From: Anagrus nilaparvatae
Taxonomy: Eukaryota; Arthropoda; Insecta; Hymenoptera; Mymaridae
Direction of reading: 5' to 3'
DNA length: 64,000 bases
NCBI GenBank assembly: GCA_022575985.1
Contig: JAKSXM010000137.1
Span: 22,276,001 to 22,340,000 of the forward strand
Every line of letters begins with the position of its first letter. Positions within the stretch are counted from its first letter, which is position 1. The position numbers and the translations under genes were made by a program. Under the pieces are notes generated by a model. It was not told the DNA's origin. It did not search any database and worked only from the letters and a program-made list of their open reading frames with translations. This document shows positions 63,750 through 64,000 of this stretch, in pieces.

Positions 63750-64000
63750 CAGATTTGGCCTACTATAGGTTTTTTGGTCACTGATCACGAAAGTCGGGGT
63801 CTTTTCTATAAGAAATTGGGGCTTCACCCTTAAATTTGCAAAAACTACCCCTTAAAAGGGGTATTTTTGATGTATTTAAATTCGGAGTGGCCAGATTTGG
63901 CCTACATGTGTTTCTTGGGTCTTTGATCAAAAATTTTGGGGAATTTTTTTTGAAAAATTAATATTTTACCCGTAAATTAGCTAAAACTACCCTTAAAAGG
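63750..64000. repeat. Foldback element FB-A, copy 3 (left arm only, cut by window edge)
   Basis: AGATTTGGCCTACTATAGGT, TTTTTTGGTCACTGATCACG, TTCACCCTTAAATTTGCAAA, CTACCCCTTAAAAGGGG and TTTCTTGGGTCTTTGATCA give two units in the same order as the left arms at 385 and 33399. The inverted right arm should lie beyond 64000. It is in the same orientation as the left arms of the other two copies, as expected if this is the entering half of a palindrome. Confidence 0.8.

Noticed and set aside
1..64000. CRISPR array, operons or bacterial promoters
   Set aside because: Repeats are not of CRISPR size and spacing, and the spliced channel gene shows this is a eukaryotic chromosome.

Overview
The window is a very AT-rich (visibly well under 30% G+C), intron-dominated piece of an animal genome, almost certainly an insect. 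The one recognisable host gene is the N-terminal half of an Elk-type (Eag-like, KCNH3/4/8 family) voltage-gated K+ channel on the minus strand. It is built from small coding exons split by introns of 1.3 to 26.5 kb. The base composition and repeats would fit a low-GC genome such as a braconid wasp, but that is only a guess; 'insect-like eukaryote' is as far as the evidence goes.

Layout. Seven Elk exons, in transcript order 51220-51110, 24566-24336, 23051-22917, 16529-16402, 14673-14445, 9725-9562 and 3823-3610, join in phase with GT/AG splice sites. They give 392 residues from the conserved start: N-cap, PAS domain, C-linker-facing basic segment, S1, S2, S3, S4 and S5. The pore helix, selectivity filter, S6 and cyclic-nucleotide-binding homology domain are not found in 1-3609, so they must lie beyond the left edge. 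The promoter and upstream exon(s) are not identified on the right.

Everything else is repeat DNA, most of it inside Elk introns. There are three loci (about 385-1385, 33399-34463, and 63750 to the right edge) of one long foldback (palindromic) family built from units of about 120-150 bp. A second, unrelated foldback lies at 6649-7259. There are several small hairpin/MITE-like elements (8469-8619, 11969-12162, 15083-15427, 25680-26007, 41773-41933, perhaps 58242-58424). A tandem repeat with a period of about 310 bp lies at 7556-8400. A 2.8-kb block (34651-37430) has a monomer of about 155 bp in a higher-order trimer pattern, with a (CA)n tract and 3' hairpins. Retroelement debris comprises a non-LTR 3' end (1481-1942), a broken BEL/Pao pol (37817-38925), and a gag-only BEL/Pao element with two LTR-like ends and an intact 473-codon gag (53345-55758).

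How the parts relate. Elk pre-mRNA would carry several long self-complementary hairpins from the intronic foldbacks, so the locus is a reasonable place to look for hairpin-derived small RNAs and circular RNAs. The region right of 51.2 kb holds the gag-only element, an (AT)n microsatellite and otherwise AT-rich sequence with no gene I can support.
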